Assembly (NCBI GenBank): GCA_014859785.1
Contig: JACUTP010000074.1
Location: forward strand, 1 to 8,257
Direction: 5' to 3'
DNA length: 8,257 nt
DNA from: Candidatus Methanoperedentaceae archaeon
GTDB taxonomy: Archaea > Halobacteriota > Methanosarcinia > Methanosarcinales > Methanoperedenaceae
Notes under the pieces: model-generated
Told to the model about the DNA's origin: nothing
Database searches by the model: none
What the model saw: the letters and a program-made list of their open reading frames with translations, nothing else
Translations under genes and position numbers: made by a program
Shown: in pieces, positions 5,782-8,257 of the stretch
Position numbering within the stretch: the first letter of the stretch is position 1
Layout: the number at the start of each line of letters is the position of its first letter

Positions 5782-7203
5782 TCAATTAATCTTACTACCG
5801 CACGAACCACAGAAACTCGCCTGCATTGGAATCGTTGAACCGCAACCCGGACACTTCCTGACAGTAGAACCCGTTGTCACAGGCTTGGCAGCATCCATAA
5901 GCCCCGCATCAAGCTCCTTCCTCCTGTAAGCATCAGCGCGCTCCCTGTCCTCCACATTCATCATAAAGGCAACCTTATCATCCTTCGCCCGCGCCTCAGC
6001 CTCCCTGAGTTTTGCAAGTGCTCCTATCTGGTCAGGGGAAAGCTTCCCGAGCTCACGCCCTTCGCTGATAATCCGTGCAGTATCCCCGCCGCCTGCCGTT
6101 GCTACAGTCTTCACATACTCCATATCACGGGAATGCTCCTTGTCCTTCATATCCTGCTCAACCTCAAGCTCGGCGCGCATGCCTTTTGCTTTGGTAAGAT
6201 GCAACTGCTCCTTCAGCTTCAGCGCTTCCTGTGCAGCCCGAAAATCAGCTTCATCCTCCAGCCGCTCCCTCTCAAGCTGCGCCTGGGTCTCTTTCAACGC
6301 CTGCTGCCGCCTGAAATCCTCCTCAACGGATACCGGTGCATGTCCGGCGCGTACCTCAGCCACATCAATACGCCCTCCCCGCTCAAAATTCCCTTCAGCC
6401 TCAAGCGTACTGAGCTCCTTTAACTCTTCCCCGGTTTCAAACTCCCTTCTTGCCCTGGCAGCATTTGTATAATCATCCCCAAGGTACCATTCTGATGTAA
6501 ACGTCAGAAGCTCAATACCCCACATATCAAGCGTTTGCTTTAACTGCCGTTCAAGCTCATTCTCAATCCTTAACTGGAACTCACGGTTCCCGTAAAGCTC
6601 ATCAACACCAGCACCACCCGCCTCAGGCTGCAACACACGTGTCAGCACCTCACTTTTCAGCCTGTTGTTAATATCCTCAAGACTCAGGTAACGTTCACCC
6701 TTATTATCAAAACTGCTGTAGGCATAAACCATCGAGAAAAACTTCTTAGTATCAGAAACACGATACCTTAAAAGACCCTTAGCAGATACTTCGTGCTTGT
6801 CGTTCGTCCACAGCTCCCCTACCTGCCAGTTTGAATCCTTGGGTGAGGTGTCCATCATGACAACCTCAACATCCTTAGAATAATTACCCGGACTGAAAAG
6901 TCCGCCAACCTTTACTTTACCGCTTTCGATAACGTCCTCAATTTTCCCGTCTTTCACAATTACAGCGACTTCATTGGGCTGAACAACAACATTCTTGCTC
7001 AACAAACCACTCATCTCATTCTTTGAAATACTCCGCGCTATACTCTGACTCTGTCGTGCCCATTTATGTGTTGATTTAAACACCCCTTTCTTTTTTACTC
7101 CATCCTTATCAACACTTCTTGAGCCATCAGGTTTTACATATCCCATTTCGGGATACTTGTCTTCATTTGAGTCTTCTTGCTCCCTGTTTTTAGAGTTGAA
7201 CAT
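5782..7203 (-). CDS. SPFH/band-7 protein with C-terminal zinc ribbon (YdjI-like)
   Basis: A 473-residue protein. Residues 1-70 are charged and hold no membrane helix. Residues 71-245 form an SPFH (stomatin/prohibitin/flotillin/HflK) domain: VVVQPNEVAVIVKDGKI, GLFSPGNY, the middle strands KGLLRYRVSD, and WGIELLTFTSEWY near 228-240. Residues 246-430 are a long Glu/Arg/Ala-rich helical region that should form coiled coils. Residues 451-469 are a zinc ribbon (CPGC...CGSC). The absence of a membrane helix and the ribbon at the end recall Bacillus YdjI and the related 'virion core protein' group. SPFH proteins assemble into rings or scaffolds on membranes. ATG 7203 has AAGGTGGTG seven bases upstream. 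It is the first gene of the minus-strand cluster and shares a divergent promoter region with the regulator and ESCRT-III-like genes. Confidence 0.93.
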   Translation of the reverse strand: MFNSKNREQEDSNEDKYPEMGYVKPDGSRSVDKDGVKKKGVFKSTHKWARQSQSIARSISKNEMSGLLSKNVVVQPNEVAVIVKDGKIEDVIESGKVKVGGLFSPGNYSKDVEVVMMDTSPKDSNWQVGELWTNDKHEVSAKGLLRYRVSDTKKFFSMVYAYSSFDNKGERYLSLEDINNRLKSEVLTRVLQPEAGGAGVDELYGNREFQLRIENELERQLKQTLDMWGIELLTFTSEWYLGDDYTNAARARREFETGEELKELSTLEAEGNFERGGRIDVAEVRAGHAPVSVEEDFRRQQALKETQAQLERERLEDEADFRAAQEALKLKEQLHLTKAKGMRAELEVEQDMKDKEHSRDMEYVKTVATAGGGDTARIISEGRELGKLSPDQIGALAKLREAEARAKDDKVAFMMNVEDRERADAYRRKELDAGLMDAAKPVTTGSTVRKCPGCGSTIPMQASFCGSCGSKIN

Positions 7204-7295
7204 AAATTACACCACCTTGTAACGTATAACTGCAAAAACTTAAGGATAATACTTATATATATGGTTTTCTATTGTATACAGTAGCAAACGTTGAG
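7204..7295. promoter_or_regulatory. Divergent promoter region with shared TATA-like core
   Basis: The gap between the SPFH start and the regulator start carries a near-symmetric A/T core at 7252-7262 (CTTATATATAT), preceded by a purine-rich AGGATAAT. A start about 25 bases away on either strand would fall near 7282 (plus) and 7230 (minus), giving short leaders for both genes. Two imperfect copies of GTATA..(A)CTG/AGT..GCAAA (7224-7239 and 7274-7290) flank the core and could be operator sites for the adjacent ribbon-helix-helix protein. Confidence 0.55.
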
Positions 7296-7463
7296 GTGGT
7301 TGCAATATCAAGCAGGTCACATCCCATAAGTGCAAGAATTTCAGAGGATTCCATACAATACTTAGATAAACTTGTAGACCTTGGAATTGCCATTAACACT
7401 TCAGAAGCAGTTAAAATCTGTATTAGATATGCAAAACAGAAAAAAATGGAGGAGGAATTATAA
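7296..7463 (+). CDS. Ribbon-helix-helix (CopG/Arc-type) small regulator
   Basis: A protein of about 55 residues from GTG 7296. The body reads as one ribbon-helix-helix unit: a beta strand (PISARIS), helix A (EDSIQYLDKLVDLG), a turn, and helix B (TSEAVKICIRYAKQKK). Such proteins dimerise and bind DNA through the strand pair. The start is uncertain. TTG at 7272 is too close to the TATA-like element at 7252-7262 to be inside the transcript, and the GAGGTGG motif overlaps the GTG rather than preceding it, so a leaderless or non-standard start is possible. The last base of its TAA stop is the A of the next gene's ATG (TAATG), with GGAGGAGG just upstream, so the two proteins are coupled. Autoregulation of the divergent promoter is inferred. 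A toxin-antitoxin antitoxin is the main alternative, but the next gene does not look like a toxin. Confidence 0.8.
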   Translation: MVAISSRSHPISARISEDSIQYLDKLVDLGIAINTSEAVKICIRYAKQKKMEEEL

Positions 7464-8020
7464 TGGGACTTTTTAATAAGAAAATATCCCCGGATGAACT
7501 GAAAACCAAATTGTCTATGTATGAACAGCGCCTGAGTTCAAGAGAGAACGAGCTCAACCGTAAACGCCAGAAATCAAGGGAAGAAGCAAAGCAAGCCCTT
7601 GCTGACGGTAACGACCGGGAATACAGGGTTAAGTCCCGAAGATACGGGATGCTGGACGGTCAGGTCAACACAATCGGCAGCATGGTTGAAATGACACAGA
7701 GTATGTCAGATGTTATTGAAATGCAGCAGGGGTTAAAAGAAGTTGTTGAAATAGGTGCTGATATGGGCAAATACCAGAAGCAGCTTGGTATAGACAATAA
7801 CCAGCTTGAAAGTGCTATCACCAATATCAGGACAAGTATGGAAAAAGTAGGCGTGGCAACCAGTATGATGACTTCTGCGATGGATGCAGCTATGTCCGGG
7901 AACCAGGAACTCTCAGAAGTACAGGATTCACTGCGAAGCGAACTTATGGCAGAACTCAGCGTAGATGGAGCACAGCAGCAGAAACTGGGTGATCAGATAA
8001 AAGAAGAGATGAAGCAGTAA
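7463..8020 (+). CDS. ESCRT-III/Snf7-like (CHMP-like) protein
   Basis: A 185-residue, almost all-helical protein. It opens with MGLFNKK, like the short membrane-inserting N-termini of CHMP proteins. A basic helix 1 (about 8-49) turns at ADGND (47-51). A long helix 2 follows (52-105: RVKSRRYGMLDGQVNTIGS, then a methionine-rich heptad stretch). Shorter helices lie at 112-143, with an acidic C-terminal helix at 148-166. The order basic helix, short turn, R/K-x-x-L-x-x-Q helix, Met-rich middle and acidic tail matches the Snf7 fold; length is close to that of archaeal and eukaryotic members. No clear Vps4-binding MIM1 motif (LxxRLxxL) is visible at the C-terminus, and no Vps4 ATPase is in the window. 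A PspA/IM30-family or unrelated coiled-coil protein remains possible. It is cotranscribed with the regulator and divergent from the SPFH gene, and has a strong GGAGGAGG ribosome-binding site. Confidence 0.7.
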   Translation: MGLFNKKISPDELKTKLSMYEQRLSSRENELNRKRQKSREEAKQALADGNDREYRVKSRRYGMLDGQVNTIGSMVEMTQSMSDVIEMQQGLKEVVEIGADMGKYQKQLGIDNNQLESAITNIRTSMEKVGVATSMMTSAMDAAMSGNQELSEVQDSLRSELMAELSVDGAQQQKLGDQIKEEMKQ

Positions 8021-8062
8021 ACTGGATAAAATCTTGAAATTATCTGGTTACAAAAATGTATA

Positions 8063-8097
8063 GAAGGCTTAATTTAAGCTTTCTTACTTTTTCTTAT
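8063..8097 (+). terminator. Putative terminator after the ESCRT-III-like gene
   Basis: An inverted repeat at 8063-8083 (GAAGGCTTAA, one T, TTAAGCTTTC; ten pairs with one G-T) lies 43 bases past the stop codon and is followed by the T-rich run TTACTTTTTCTTATATTT. T-rich tracts are the usual archaeal termination signal; the hairpin may only stabilise the 3' end. Confidence 0.5.
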
Positions 8098-8257
8098 ATT
8101 TGGGCATTGCTGCGAAATTTTTATGAAATTATAATTCTATTTTGAAAAACTTCCCTGACGCTAAATACTTCCTATGTAAAAACTAAATTTTTCATACAGT
8201 ATCTATGAACCAATCGGCTCATGAATAGTTTCACCCTGCTATCCAGAATCTTAAATA
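8098..8257. other. Non-coding right flank
   Basis: No credible coding frame is visible from the terminator to the window end. A small hairpin (ATGAACC-AATC-GGCTCAT, one mismatch) lies at 8205-8222. The last eight bases (CTTAAATA) look like an archaeal TATA element that could serve a plus-strand gene beyond the edge. Neither is strong evidence alone. Confidence 0.35.

Noticed and set aside
6140..6472. Plus-strand Ser/Ala-rich open frame opposite the SPFH coiled coil
   Set aside because: Antisense of Glu/Arg/Ala codons produces Ser/Leu/Ala-rich frames by composition; a competing frame at 6133-6423 shows the same effect, and there is no family resemblance.
7272..7463. TTG at 7272 as the start of the ribbon-helix-helix gene
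   Set aside because: It is only about ten bases past the TATA-like element, probably upstream of the transcript start, and has no ribosome-binding site; GTG 7296 is preferred though still uncertain.

Overview
The window looks archaeal, most likely a euryarchaeon of the methanogen/ANME type. The taxon is my inference from promoter style, ribosome-binding sites and gene content, not from a marker gene. Supporting features are TATA-box-like elements about 25 bases ahead of expected transcript starts, ribosome-binding sites complementary to the archaeal 16S tail (GGAGG, GAGGTGA), tight gene packing, and an ESCRT-III/Snf7-like protein. I see no rRNA, tRNA, CRISPR array, transposase or integrase.

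Layout. A single divergent promoter region (about 7204-7295) splits the window. To the right, on the plus strand, a small ribbon-helix-helix regulator overlaps by one base (TAATG) with a 185-residue protein resembling ESCRT-III/Snf7 (CHMP-like). This unit ends in a hairpin plus T-rich tract near 8063-8097, and the rest of the right flank has no gene. To the left, on the minus strand, runs a long co-oriented cluster. In transcription order it holds: an SPFH/band-7 protein with a C-terminal zinc ribbon (5782-7203); two paralogous membrane proteins sharing a large soluble module but carrying different membrane anchors (4427-5764 and 2694-4316); a DUF4258/YgiT-type toxin-antitoxin-like pair (2367-2684 and 2105-2362); a HEAT-repeat protein with the same C-terminal zinc-ribbon tail (1178-2047); and a three-part protein with an N-terminal helical region, a possible degenerate nuclease-like core and a C-terminal winged helix (74-1177). 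The first codons of a further membrane or secreted protein lie at the left edge (1-44).

How the genes may work together. An SPFH scaffold next to an ESCRT-III-superfamily protein, plus membrane proteins and zinc ribbons, recalls the Bacillus subtilis YdjFGHI membrane-protection module (PspA-family YdjF, zinc-ribbon/membrane partners, SPFH YdjI). Here a Snf7-like protein would take the place of PspA. I infer an archaeal membrane-stress or membrane-remodelling system in which zinc-ribbon and linker tails act as shared docking tags. The tail is near-identical in the HEAT protein and one membrane protein, is truncated by a TGA stop in the other, and a different ribbon of the same kind ends the SPFH protein.
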